DNA of 64,000 bases from Cryobacterium sp. SO1 (GTDB lineage: Bacteria > Actinomycetota > Actinomycetes > Actinomycetales > Microbacteriaceae): contig NZ_CP067394.1 in assembly GCF_004210215.2 (NCBI RefSeq), forward strand, positions 3,906,001-3,970,000, read 5' to 3'. The notes beneath the pieces were generated by a model, which was given only the letters and a program-made list of their open reading frames with translations, searched no databases and had not been told where the DNA came from. Positions 1 to 8,703 of this stretch are shown here, piece after piece. The position numbers were made by a program, and so were the translations under genes. How positions within the stretch are numbered: position 1 is the stretch's first letter; each line of letters starts with the position of its first letter.

Positions 1-643
1 GAATCGCTTGCGCTTCCTCTTCCAAATTGGCGATGTCACTCGTGGAGAGATTTTGTAGACCTTCAACGATTGCTTTCGGAACCGACTCTTCAGGCATTTC
101 GCGATATCGAATCCCTCGACCGAATAGGTCTCCGGCCGCCTCGTACATATTCGCCCATTCGCCCTGCAAATGAGTGCGAATTTGCACTTCGACTGGGCCG
201 CTCAGCATTAGCCAAAGGTGCACTGCTCGATAACCGCTGTGAGCATCATTGCGGAGGTCGTGTAAGCACGGTGGCTCCGGTTCGTGCCTGAACAGGCCGG
301 CAATCGCATTCGCAACGGCGTCCTGCTCGCTGAGGGTCATCTCGGCTTCAAATCGCACGCCTGCCAGGTCCTGAATTGTGCCAAGAGACATTCGAGGGTG
401 ACGCACCAACTTCTCGCGCAGAGTGTCGATCGTTTTCGCTCTCGATGTGACCTCTGGTACGCGCGCACCCAGAAGAGGTGTCCAGTCGATCTCCTGAATC
501 TTCTTCTGGACGCTTGAGTTCAGTTCGTTGTACCAGACGATGACTTCGTCGAAGGAAGGAACGTTCGCAGGGAGCGGTTCGCCGGACCGAATCGACTTCC
601 CCAGTCTCTTGAGTTGGGTGTTTGACCAGGGACGTTGATCCAT
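1..643 (-). CDS. RelA/SpoT synthetase-domain protein, 3' end outside window
   Basis: The gene reads leftwards from ATG 641-643 and stays open for 214 codons to the window edge, so the C-terminus is missing. An in-frame TAG lies four codons upstream and there is no other start. The (p)ppGpp synthetase signature is complete: SRAK at 68-71 with a following Ser/Thr-Lys region, QDLAGVRF at 91-98 with the metal-binding Asp92, SGYRAVH at 136-142, and VEVQIRT at 151-157 with catalytic Glu152. There is no N-terminal HD hydrolase domain, so it is not a full-length Rel. It could be a small alarmone synthetase or a toxSAS-type toxin of a toxin-antitoxin or anti-phage system. Its place in a mobile element favours the latter, but that is inference. 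Confidence 0.85.
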   Translation of the reverse strand, partial: MDQRPWSNTQLKRLGKSIRSGEPLPANVPSFDEVIVWYNELNSSVQKKIQEIDWTPLLGARVPEVTSRAKTIDTLREKLVRHPRMSLGTIQDLAGVRFEAEMTLSEQDAVANAIAGLFRHEPEPPCLHDLRNDAHSGYRAVHLWLMLSGPVEVQIRTHLQGEWANMYEAAGDLFGRGIRYREMPEESVPKAIVEGLQNLSTSDIANLEEEAQAI

Positions 644-919
644 ATTTCGAACCTATCGGGCCGAATCAGGCAGCAATGGCGATTCGGATGTCTGGCAAAG
701 AACGTGCCGCAATCGACACATGACGCGCACGCGAATGGTCCCCCGAACGCGCAAGCCGCCTCGCCAGCACGTTCCCGAAGACGGTCGGCCTCATTGCGCA
801 CTAGTCGACCTGGAGCATGGGGCTGGTAACACTCGGCTGTGGGTGAGGTGGCAGCGCCGCGGGTCTGCGTCGTCTCCGAAGGGGAGGCACAATTCAGCGG
901 ATTCAGCGCGTCCAGCACC

Positions 920-986
920 TAGACATCAAGCCCAACCGATCGTGTCTAAGTCGTAGACAGCGACACAACTTCTGCCTCCGTGTCTA
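920..986. promoter_or_regulatory. Cluster of four TGTCTA/TAGACA hexamers
   Basis: TAGACA at 920-925, TGTCTA at 943-948, TAGACA at 954-959 and TGTCTA at 981-986. The middle two form an inverted repeat with a 5-base spacer. The arrangement looks like operator half-sites or iterons. It lies about 280 bases upstream of the RelA/SpoT-domain gene; the binding protein is unknown. Confidence 0.4.
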
Positions 987-1096
987 GTGGTTGGACGGGC
1001 ATGCATGTAGTGGATGTTTCGGCTACCGCGTCAAAGTCCAATCGAGGAGGGCATCAGTGGTCTCGCCCGCCCACGGCAGACTCCAGGTCGCCACAT

Positions 1097-1136
1097 GTAA
1101 TCAGCGGATTACACAAATCGTTGGCCTTCGGATTAC
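1097..1136. repeat. Inverted GTAATC/GATTAC repeat plus a third copy
   Basis: GTAATC (1097-1102) and GATTAC (1107-1112) make a 6-base-pair hairpin with an AGCG loop, and a further GATTAC occurs at 1131-1136. It lies just past the 3' end of the rolling-circle rep gene and could belong to a replication origin or a regulatory site; no nick site was recognised. Confidence 0.35.
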
Positions 1137-1242
1137 ATTCCTTTTTGAAAACGAGCAACAGCCCTGTTTGAATCCGCAGCCAGCACTCCGACTGCATCCT
1201 TCAGAATTCGATCACACCAACTCTGCGGGACGGAAGCTTCGG

Positions 1243-2043
1243 CTAACTCTTCCCACCGGGGCCACGGAAGGCACCGCCGGTGGCGCGCCAATTTCGGCGC
1301 TTCTTCTGTGCGAAGAACTTCGCGAACTCCAGCCAGAGATCGGCTGCATCCGCGTCGCCCTTCTGGTACTCCGCCAGGATCTCGGCGAGGGTCTGGTGCC
1401 CATCGCGCTTGGAGGCGGTCATGATGCCCTTCGTGGCGTATTTGACGCTGCCGCGTACGTCAGAGTGCACCTTGACGTCCTGACCCCGCAGGGACGCTCC
1501 TACGCCCTTCTGCCGGGCCGCTTCGCACCAGCGGATGGGCACGTCGATGAGCAGGAGCGCAACCTCTGCGTGGCGGCTCGTTTCCAGAAACAGCAACCAG
1601 TGCGTGTGAACGTGCCAACCGGCAGCAGAGTGTGTGATTTCCGTTTCGCGCATCCAGGCGCTCGTGCGCTTCGTGAGCCAGCGGTTGGAGAGAAACTGTG
1701 TCACGACCATACGCTGTGCCTCCCAGCCTTCGTCGAAGGTGCCAAAGCTCTCGGTTGTACTTGTCCAGGCGATGGCCTCGTTGTAGGTGAGCGCCAGCGG
1801 CTGGACACTGCGGCGGGTGCTTGCCGTGACGCGGCGAGCGCACCATGGACAGAACCTCCGCTTGCAAGGGTTACGTTTGCTGCAGTGCTTCATTGCTTCC
1901 ATCTCGCTGTGCTCGAAGATGAACTGTTGAAGAGCTGCAGTGAGAGGGAGAACACTTTTAGGTCTGTCATTGAGATGGACAGAGAGTGAGGATCTATTGA
2001 ACTGGACCCGATGCGTGCCGCCCTCTGGCGGTGGGATGACCAT
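1243..2043 (-). CDS. rep: Rolling-circle replication initiator protein (HUH endonuclease)
   Basis: 266 residues. A zinc-ribbon region with Cys54, Cys60, Cys65 and Cys68 (RRFCPWCARRV) precedes the block METEITHSAAGWHVHTHWLL at 131-150, whose HVHTH is the metal-binding HUH motif. VKYATKG near 200-206 carries the likely nicking tyrosine Tyr202, and the C-terminal LAEILAEYQKGDADAADLW is typical of actinobacterial plasmid Rep proteins. It would nick the double-strand origin and start rolling-circle replication of the excised element. Start ATG 2043 lies 8 bases after the xis stop, so translation is probably coupled; no clear Shine-Dalgarno is visible. Motif 1 is weak, so the N-terminus may be partly degenerate. 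Confidence 0.85.
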   Translation of the reverse strand: MVIPPPEGGTHRVQFNRSSLSVHLNDRPKSVLPLTAALQQFIFEHSEMEAMKHCSKRNPCKRRFCPWCARRVTASTRRSVQPLALTYNEAIAWTSTTESFGTFDEGWEAQRMVVTQFLSNRWLTKRTSAWMRETEITHSAAGWHVHTHWLLFLETSRHAEVALLLIDVPIRWCEAARQKGVGASLRGQDVKVHSDVRGSVKYATKGIMTASKRDGHQTLAEILAEYQKGDADAADLWLEFAKFFAQKKRRNWRATGGAFRGPGGKS

Positions 2044-2051
2044 CGACAGAG

Positions 2052-2258
2052 CTAGACCGAGATTGCCGGTCGTCGACCCGCGTCAACGAAGGCATCGAGG
2101 TCCCGAGTGTCGAACCGTACGAGGTGGCCGAGCTTAACGAAGGGGATCCTGCGGTCTCGTACCAGGCGTCGAACGAAGTGGATGTTGACGTGCAGGTATT
2201 CAGCCGCCTCAGGGACGTCGCGGAGCCTCGGATTCTGCGGAGAAGAAGTTGGTTTCAT
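2052..2258 (-). CDS. xis: Excisionase-family helix-turn-helix protein
   Basis: The segment LRDVPEAAEYLHVNIHFVRR followed by RIPFVKLGHLVRFD is the classical excisionase/MerR-like HTH_17 fold: one short helix-turn-helix, then a wing. Such proteins bend attachment-site DNA and direct integrase toward excision, and also act as repressors. I start at ATG 2258 (68 residues, the usual size); an upstream ATG at 2321 would add 21 residues of unconvincing sequence. It is transcribed first in a unit with rep, which suggests coordinated excision and replication. The matching integrase is not in the window. Confidence 0.8.
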   Translation of the reverse strand: MKPTSSPQNPRLRDVPEAAEYLHVNIHFVRRLVRDRRIPFVKLGHLVRFDTRDLDAFVDAGRRPAISV

Positions 2259-2448
2259 ATCAAGTGCTACGCCGCTGAAGCTTGATCGACCACCGTGACT
2301 ACGAGCGGTTGTGTCCAGCATTCAAAATGCCCACGACAAAGCCCCCACGACACAATCCCGAGTCGCCCGCACGTAGGTCCAAAGCACTAACTGCTAGGTC
2401 AATTGCCGTCCGACCCGACAGAATAGAAATGAGAGCAGGGGGGCGCTC

Positions 2449-2865
2449 ATGGATTTCGATTACTACGTCAAAGAGGACATCGGCAGGCTATTTCGGTGGG
2501 CTCCAGCAACCAATCGCCAGGAGCGGTGGGACGACAGCACCAGCACATGGATAAATGTCGCTCCCCACCTCGCTGACGATATCTTTTCCGGTCGGGTAGA
2601 TCTAGACGAGATCACTGCCCACAAGGCAAAGCAGGACTATCCGAGAGCATTCGGCGAACATCTATTCCTCACCGTAGACATGATGAATAGGATCCAGGTC
2701 GCCATCGCGCAGAAGACCACTGTCGAGGAGTTCATCGCCGACTACCCGGTCCCCAAGGCCGAACAGGCCGCAGTAGAGAAGTTCTACGCTGACCTCCACA
2801 AAGAAATATCGGAGCGCAAGCTGGCCCCCGGTCAGTTCTGGGACGTCTCCTCCGAGTGGAGCTGA
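2449..2865 (+). CDS. Hypothetical protein of the element, 138 aa
   Basis: An acidic soluble protein of 138 residues with no signal peptide or membrane segment. Preceding bases GAGAGCAGGGGGG give a strong Shine-Dalgarno before ATG 2449. The C-terminal half is predicted helical with many Lys/Glu pairs (residues about 85-130). I do not recognise a family. It is the first of three same-strand genes next to the attachment site, transcribed away from xis, and so is likely cargo of the element and not part of its replication machinery. Confidence 0.7.
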   Translation: MDFDYYVKEDIGRLFRWAPATNRQERWDDSTSTWINVAPHLADDIFSGRVDLDEITAHKAKQDYPRAFGEHLFLTVDMMNRIQVAIAQKTTVEEFIADYPVPKAEQAAVEKFYADLHKEISERKLAPGQFWDVSSEWS

Positions 2866-2974
2866 TTTAGGAGCTGAAAGCGGTCACTCTCGCCACCCAC
2901 CCAGGACTGCCCCTTGAGGAGCGGCTCATCTCCCAAGCTGGCTCAAAGACGACGATCACGAAGGTGAAGACACT

Positions 2975-3268
2975 ATGGCCCAGCAAGTGAGTCTGGAAGG
3001 CTTCTACGCGGCCTTCCCCGCCCGTGCCGCGTATGTCCTCCCTGAGGGAAAGGAGCACTTCGAGGTCGTGCACTTCGAGGTCAAGGACGAGCCGGTTATC
3101 GGCCTGCTCGGCTGGGCACTTCCCAACAAGGACATCGTTCTCATCCCCACTGCCATCGAGATCCGGGACGATGGCTGGGTCCTCACGACCCACGAGAGGC
3201 GGTACCTCTTGAAGCCAATGGATCAGGCCAAGGCCACGGCCATAGAAATCGCGATGGAGGACTTCTGA
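2975..3268 (+). CDS. Hypothetical protein of the element, 97 aa
   Basis: A 97-residue soluble protein with alternating hydrophobic strands (residues 15-80) followed by a helix ending in EIAMEDF. GAAGGTGAAG precedes ATG 2975. Its stop overlaps the start of the next gene (TGATG), so the two are translationally coupled and probably act together. No family recognised. An overlapping open frame (2871-2990) has no standard start and is not annotated. Confidence 0.7.
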   Translation: MAQQVSLEGFYAAFPARAAYVLPEGKEHFEVVHFEVKDEPVIGLLGWALPNKDIVLIPTAIEIRDDGWVLTTHERRYLLKPMDQAKATAIEIAMEDF

Positions 3269-3543
3269 TGCTGTACCTAATTCAGAAAACAATGGTCGGA
3301 GAGCCGGTCGGCATCCACAGCGAGGGCGGCCAGAGCTACTTCTGGCCTGGCCGCGACCAGCAGGCCGGGCTCGGCAGGGCCATTGCGGGCACCAAGGGAA
3401 CCAAGGTCCCCTGGGACGTCTTCGTGGACCACAAGTCGGGAGCGGTGAACCACCAGATGTTCTGGGGCGCGGCTGACTCCGACACAGATCTTCAGTCCAC
3501 TCTGAACCAAGCGCGCGACAAGTACTTCGCTAACCACAGCTAA
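3268..3543 (+). CDS. Hypothetical protein of the element, 91 aa
   Basis: A 91-residue protein that begins inside the stop of the preceding gene. The middle is Gly/Lys-rich (AIAGTKGTKVPWDVFVDHKS) and the end is a short amphipathic helix. No signal peptide or known motif is seen. It is the last gene before the attachment site, 131 bases away. The tight overlap with its neighbour suggests a two-component function such as toxin and antitoxin or a defence pair, but nothing in the sequence proves this. Confidence 0.7.
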   Translation: MLYLIQKTMVGEPVGIHSEGGQSYFWPGRDQQAGLGRAIAGTKGTKVPWDVFVDHKSGAVNHQMFWGAADSDTDLQSTLNQARDKYFANHS

Positions 3544-3559
3544 ATCCCGTGCCCTTCGC

Positions 3560-3575
3560 GCGCCCCTAAGGGCGC
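3560..3575 (+). terminator. GC hairpin after the three cargo genes
   Basis: GCGCCC, loop CTAA, GGGCGC: a perfect 6-base-pair hairpin 17 bases after the last cargo stop. It lacks a T tract (TAAAT follows), so termination is only possible, not certain. Confidence 0.35.
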
Positions 3576-3609
3576 TAAATAGGGGCACACAGCGCTAAAC
3601 CGCGCTCAA
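3572..3609. repeat. Helically phased GCGCTAAA repeats near the attachment site
   Basis: GCGCTAAA occurs at 3572-3579 and 3592-3599, and GCGCTCAA at 3602-3609. Spacings are 20 and 10 bases, whole turns of the helix, so a protein would meet them on one face. Position about 65 bases inside the attachment site suits integrase or excisionase arm-type sites. Confidence 0.45.
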
Positions 3610-3674
3610 TACGAACCCTCAGCTTCGTTGCAAACACGCGGAACTTAGGGCATCCTGACAGAGCTTGGATCTAA

Positions 3675-3718
3675 TTCCCAAGCTGATAGCGCGGGTTCGA
3701 TTCCCGTCATCCGCTCCA
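3675..3718 (+). other. 3' fragment of tRNA-Gly(CCC): attachment-site scar
   Basis: The sequence starts in the anticodon loop (TTCCCAA, anticodon CCC), continues with the 3' anticodon strand, variable region, T arm GCGGGTTCGATTCCCG and acceptor strand ATCCGC, and ends TCCA. The 5' half is absent: the bases before it (ATCTAA) do not pair with GCTGA. It is therefore not a functional tRNA but the duplicated 3' end left by site-specific integration. The intact tRNA gene should lie at the other end of the element. Confidence 0.85.
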
Positions 3719-3740
3719 CAAAGCTTCATAACGCCCCTGC

Positions 3741-4832
3741 TCATTGCCGGACGCCCGTTGTGGCGGCCTGCTGGACGCGAGCGACCAGGCGGCTGTTGTG
3801 AGCGGCGCGATCAAATCCTGGGGTCTCATACGTCCCGTTCCGGATGTCACGGGCCAGGCTGGCGTACACCTCGCCGACGTTGATCGACGCGCCGTTCCAG
3901 ATCGCTGCCGCCGTTGGACCGGTGCCGTTCGCAACCGGCGCATCGGGCGCGGCGAAATCCACGCTCGACGTCAATGTCAGGTCACCGACCTGCACGCCCG
4001 CCGGGTGGTTGCCGGTCAACCTCAGCCACCCTTCCGCGCCACGCACCTGCAGGTCGAAAACGGCGTCCGGCACCGGGACGCCGGCCAGGATCTGGATGTT
4101 GACCGGCGCCCCGGAGACCGTCTTGACGATCGCGTCCAAGTGATCGGGCACCTCGCGAACAGTGGTCTCGCCGGTGTCCGCAAGCGTGACCTCCGGCCAG
4201 AGGAGTTCCGTGCGCGCATCAATGTCGGTGATGTCACCGAGCACGGTCTCGACGATCTGCAGGACGTGCCCGACAGCAATCTGCATGAAGCCGGCGCCCG
4301 CCGCGGCCTTGTCGAAGTACTCGTACGCGCTCATCGACTCCGGACCGTTGCCGAAAGTCGTGCCTGTGACCCGTGCCGAGAGCACCTGGCCGAGACCTCC
4401 CCCGGCGATGATCTCTGCCGCGCGACGCACGGAAGGATTGAGCGCGCCCTGCAGGCCGATCGCGGTGTGCAGGGATCCTGCGGCGGCCGCCATCTCCTCA
4501 GCTTCCTCGAGTGTTGCACCCAGCGGGGACTCCGAGTACACGGCCTTGCCCGCCGCGAGAGCGGCAAGAACAAGGTCGCGATGGGCGGGAACCTTCACCG
4601 CGACGGTGATCACGTCGATCGAGGGATCGGCGATCATTTCCAGCGGGTCGGAGAACCAGCGCTCGGCGCCGAAAGCCTCGGCCGCGGCTCGGGCACTCTC
4701 CTCGTGGCGCGTTGCCACCGCCGCCAGGATGAGGTCAGGTTGCGCGGCCAGCGCGGGGATGTGAGAGGCGGATGCCCAGCTCGCCTTGGTATCTGCACCG
4801 ATGATGCCGACCCTAATCTGCTGTCCTGTCAT
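3741..4832 (-). CDS. Gfo/Idh/MocA-family NAD(P)-dependent oxidoreductase
   Basis: The N-terminal Rossmann fold is shown by RVGIIGADTKASW; the motif that is usually EKP reads SESPLG, a change also seen in Gal80-like members, so the usual catalytic Lys is missing. The C-terminal half is the typical alpha/beta substrate domain. I start at ATG 4832 (about 363 residues) because GGAAC lies at a good distance; ATG 4847 is an alternative. It follows the aldo/keto reductase by 56 bases on the same strand, so both are probably cotranscribed under the divergent MarR regulator. Substrate unknown, probably a sugar or sugar derivative. Confidence 0.8.
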   Translation of the reverse strand: MTGQQIRVGIIGADTKASWASASHIPALAAQPDLILAAVATRHEESARAAAEAFGAERWFSDPLEMIADPSIDVITVAVKVPAHRDLVLAALAAGKAVYSESPLGATLEEAEEMAAAAGSLHTAIGLQGALNPSVRRAAEIIAGGGLGQVLSARVTGTTFGNGPESMSAYEYFDKAAAGAGFMQIAVGHVLQIVETVLGDITDIDARTELLWPEVTLADTGETTVREVPDHLDAIVKTVSGAPVNIQILAGVPVPDAVFDLQVRGAEGWLRLTGNHPAGVQVGDLTLTSSVDFAAPDAPVANGTGPTAAAIWNGASINVGEVYASLARDIRNGTYETPGFDRAAHNSRLVARVQQAATTGVRQ

Positions 4833-4888
4833 GATGTTCAGTTCCATTCCTGTGGTGTGTTTGGTGTGGTGTGTGTCGGGCGTGACGG

Positions 4889-6448
<1,560 letters not shown>

Positions 6449-6499
6449 CTTCTGAGCCGGTAGTGGCGCTCTCGTGACCCCGGCCCGGGAGATCCGCGA

Positions 6500-6856
6500 T
6501 CACTCGGTGCGGAGCTCGTCCGGCGCGGGGAAGGGCAGCCGGTAGCGGTCGCTGTTGGCCCCCACCGCAGACGCGGCACCGTACTCGTCGGCCACGACGG
6601 TGATCCCGTCGCCGCTCGCTTCGCTGATGCGCACGGGTCGTTCGGTGCCGTCCGGCAGCCGCAGCAGGTACCGATCGGCGAGAAAGCCGATCCCCAGGTC
6701 CTCCAGAATCTCCTCGGCCGCCACCCAGTCGACCGGCTCCGCAGTCACCCAACGACCCAGGCGATCCACCGGGCGGAAGCCGTCGCCCTCTGGCACGATC
6801 CAGCCCACCGGCTCGCGATCCTCGCGGCGGTGTTCGATCCAGTGCTCAGGCAACAT
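6500..6856 (-). CDS. Hypothetical protein, 118 aa
   Basis: I start at ATG 6856 (118 residues); the longer frame to 6955 begins with Arg-rich sequence unlike a real N-terminus. The protein is acidic and Trp-rich, with predicted beta strands (DRYLLRLPDGTERPVRI). No family recognised. It ends 52 bases from the convergent MarR gene. Soluble, no signal peptide. Confidence 0.6.
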   Translation of the reverse strand: MLPEHWIEHRREDREPVGWIVPEGDGFRPVDRLGRWVTAEPVDWVAAEEILEDLGIGFLADRYLLRLPDGTERPVRISEASGDGITVVADEYGAASAVGANSDRYRLPFPAPDELRTE

Positions 6857-7021
6857 GATCCCCGACGCTATCAGGCGACCCAGCGCTAACCGGCGGCGTT
6901 CGGCAGCTGCTCGGGGCAGTCCCCGCCCGGCTCCGTTGCAAATTCGAAGTGCCACATCTCGTTAGCGTAGATCTGACAGAGCCCGTAGTCGGCGCCGTGC
7001 TGGCTCAGCCAGCTGTCCGCA

Positions 7022-7420
7022 TCCGTTCGCCCGATCACCGCGCAGAATCTCCTGAGCACCGGCCAGTGCGTGATCAACCTGCCGGCCAGCCATCAGGTCG
7101 ACGTCGTCTACCGGATGGCCCTGACCACCGGTCGTTTTCCGGTCCCGGCCGACAACGCGGCCGTGGGCTATCGGCACGAGGCCGACAAAATGGGCCGCGC
7201 CGAGCTGCACTCGCGCCCCGGCGACACCGTCCGGGCGCTGGCGACACGTTCGTCTTCAAGGCCCGGCTAACCCGGGTGCACGTGCACGAGTCGATCCGGC
7301 TTTGCAGCACGAAGAACCGGATCGATCCCGACCTGTGGCGGCCGCTGATCATGAACTTCCAGCGCTACTACGGACTCGGCGAGGAGCTCAATCCCCTCCC
7401 GGCTCTCGCAGGTCGATGAG
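7022..7420 (+). pseudogene. Flavin reductase-family pseudogene
   Basis: One frame (7022-7270) reads TAQNLLSTGQCVINLP, then VVYRMALTTGR and VGYRHEADKMGRAEL, hallmarks of the FMN-binding split-barrel flavin reductases. The frame then breaks, and a second frame (to 7419) gives the C-terminal part with KNRIDPDLWRPLIMNFQRYY. The start region is missing and the middle is deleted and frameshifted at about 7230-7260. An intact member would be about 200 residues. It is a decayed gene; no intact copy is in the window. Confidence 0.8.
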
Positions 7421-7440
7421 GAGTGGTACCGGAAGCGCCG

Positions 7441-8196
7441 TCAGCCGTTCCAGTCGCTGAGGAACAGGGCGTCACGGGCGTACCCCTCGGCTTCGTCCAG
7501 CAGATGTGGTTTGCCCAGCTCCACGGCTTTCAGCCTCGACATGTCGGCCAGGTCGTGCAGGCGGATGATCGCGACCCGCAGCACATCCGCCCAGGTCGCA
7601 TCCGACCCGTAGGCGTCGAGGATCAGCTGGGTGCGCCGGCGGGCGTGCTCCATCCCGGGCGCGTCCGGCGGAGTCGAGCCGGTGAGCGGCACCGCCCGGG
7701 TGGCGAAGTAGGCGAGGTCCCAGAGGCGCGGTCCGGGTGAGCACATGTCGAAATCGATCGCGCCGATGAGATGGCCGTCGGTGAACGCGAGGTTGTGCGG
7801 GGCGAAGTCGTTGTGGCAGATCACCTCGCTGGGCACCTTCGTGCGCGACTGCCAGATCCGGTCGTCCAGGGCGAAGCCGATGCTGGCGTCGTGCAGTTGG
7901 CGCAGGAACTGGCCGCCCTCGGTGAGCAGACGCTCCGCCCACACCCACTCGGGCAGCGGGTACACCGGCACGTGCCCGTCGATGAAGGTCAACCGCTCGC
8001 GGTCGCCTTCCACGCCGAGCGGTCGCGGTGCCCAGGTCACACCGGCCAGGGCGAGGTAGTCCAGGTAGGCGTGCACGGTGGGGGTCCAGGGGCCGGCGGT
8101 GCGCAGGACGGTGTCGCCATCCCGGCTCACCTCGTTCATGTTGCCGCCGGCCAGGATGCTGGTCGGGCGCTCCGCATTCATCCACTCCGCATTCAT
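7441..8196 (-). CDS. Aminoglycoside phosphotransferase-like kinase (APH family)
   Basis: 251 residues. The kinase-like fold is shown by VICHNDFAPHNLAF (Brenner motif with catalytic Asp and metal-binding Asn) and AIDFDMCSPGPRLWDLAYFA (metal-binding Asp). The N-terminal lobe is short, with a Gly-rich AGGNMNEVSR loop. Such proteins phosphorylate small hydroxyl substrates; the true substrate cannot be read from sequence and antibiotic resistance should not be assumed. A 15-base tandem duplication (8171-8198) gives two candidate starts, ATG 8196 and ATG 8181. Confidence 0.85.
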   Translation of the reverse strand: MNAEWMNAERPTSILAGGNMNEVSRDGDTVLRTAGPWTPTVHAYLDYLALAGVTWAPRPLGVEGDRERLTFIDGHVPVYPLPEWVWAERLLTEGGQFLRQLHDASIGFALDDRIWQSRTKVPSEVICHNDFAPHNLAFTDGHLIGAIDFDMCSPGPRLWDLAYFATRAVPLTGSTPPDAPGMEHARRRTQLILDAYGSDATWADVLRVAIIRLHDLADMSRLKAVELGKPHLLDEAEGYARDALFLSDWNG

Positions 8197-8198
8197 CC
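8171..8198. repeat. 15-base tandem duplication over the APH start codon
   Basis: TCCGCATTCATCC occurs at 8171-8183 and again at 8186-8198. On the minus strand each copy carries an ATG, so the protein begins with a duplicated MNAEW segment. Confidence 0.7.
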
Positions 8199-8433
8199 GC
8201 TCAGGCTACGCGACAGGTCGCCGGCCCGCACGACAGCAGACCCGAGCACCGGGTTATAAGGAAAAAGTGAGATTACAAGGACGGGTTCGGCCACAGGTTC
8301 CTTATTTGCGGCCGTTCTCCTCATAAACGTGCGCCGCTCGGCCTGCAGAATTGGCAGAAGAGGCAGATTCCCCGGTTGGGGGGCCGGTCGTGGGGCAGAA
8401 TGGGCCAACGAGTACCTGCGAGCGGAGAACAGC

Positions 8434-8673
8434 ATGAGCAACGACACCCAGGACGAACCGGTTCAGGACCAGCACAGCACGACCGAGAACGACAAGGTGG
8501 CGGGCATCCTGCTGCAGCAGGAAGCCGACCTGGCCGGCCACGACGAGGCGCAGGTATTGGCCGCGTTGCGCCAGCGTTTCGCGGATGGCGGGCACGAGGT
8601 CGCTGACGATGTCGTTGCGGAGCACGCCAGGCGCATCGCCGGCATGGAGGCGAACAGGTTCTCCCAGAAGTAA
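8434..8673 (+). CDS. Small hypothetical protein, 79 aa
   Basis: Starts at ATG 8434 behind GCGGAGAAC. Very polar and acidic N-terminus, then a helical region AQVLAALRQRFADGGHEVAD. It resembles short uncharacterised proteins frequent in Microbacteriaceae; no function is known to me. Convergent with the downstream PfkB-family gene, 30 bases apart. Confidence 0.65.
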   Translation: MSNDTQDEPVQDQHSTTENDKVAGILLQQEADLAGHDEAQVLAALRQRFADGGHEVADDVVAEHARRIAGMEANRFSQK

Positions 8674-8703
8674 CCCCGAAGAAGTAACCCCAGAGAAGCA
8701 ACC

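Larger units (their letters stand above)
644..1242. other. 600-base stretch without a convincing gene
   Basis: No open frame here looks like a gene. A frame on the minus strand (520-918) is rich in Cys but overlaps the start of the RelA/SpoT-domain gene by 124 bases, so I treat it as chance. The region holds a cluster of TGTCTA hexamers and an inverted GTAATC repeat, listed separately, and may contain the promoter of the RelA/SpoT-domain gene or the replication origin of the element. Confidence 0.5.
1..3718. mobile_element. Right end of an integrated element (AICE-like) in tRNA-Gly(CCC)
   Basis: The stretch holds a rolling-circle replication initiator and an excisionase-like protein, and ends at 3718 with a 3' tRNA fragment. 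This is the organisation known for actinomycete integrative elements of the pSAM2 type, which insert in the 3' end of tRNA genes. Base composition is lower in GC and codon use is less biased than in the genes from 3741 on. No integrase is seen, so it must lie left of the window or be lost. The left end is outside the window. Confidence 0.7.

Noticed and set aside
520..918. Minus-strand frame of 132 codons with several Cys residues
   Set aside because: It overlaps the start of the clear RelA/SpoT-domain gene by more than 120 bases in another frame and has no Shine-Dalgarno or recognised motif.
991..1989. Plus-strand open frame of 332 codons opposite rep
   Set aside because: It is antisense to the HUH Rep protein, whose motifs are unmistakable; its sequence is low in recognisable structure.
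2871..2990. A 39-codon frame (ending TLWPSK) between two cargo genes
   Set aside because: It looks protein-like and follows AGGAG, but has no ATG, GTG or TTG start at a usable position and overlaps the next gene. It could be a relic.
3675..3718. A functional tRNA gene
   Set aside because: The 5' half (acceptor strand, D arm and 5' anticodon strand) is absent.
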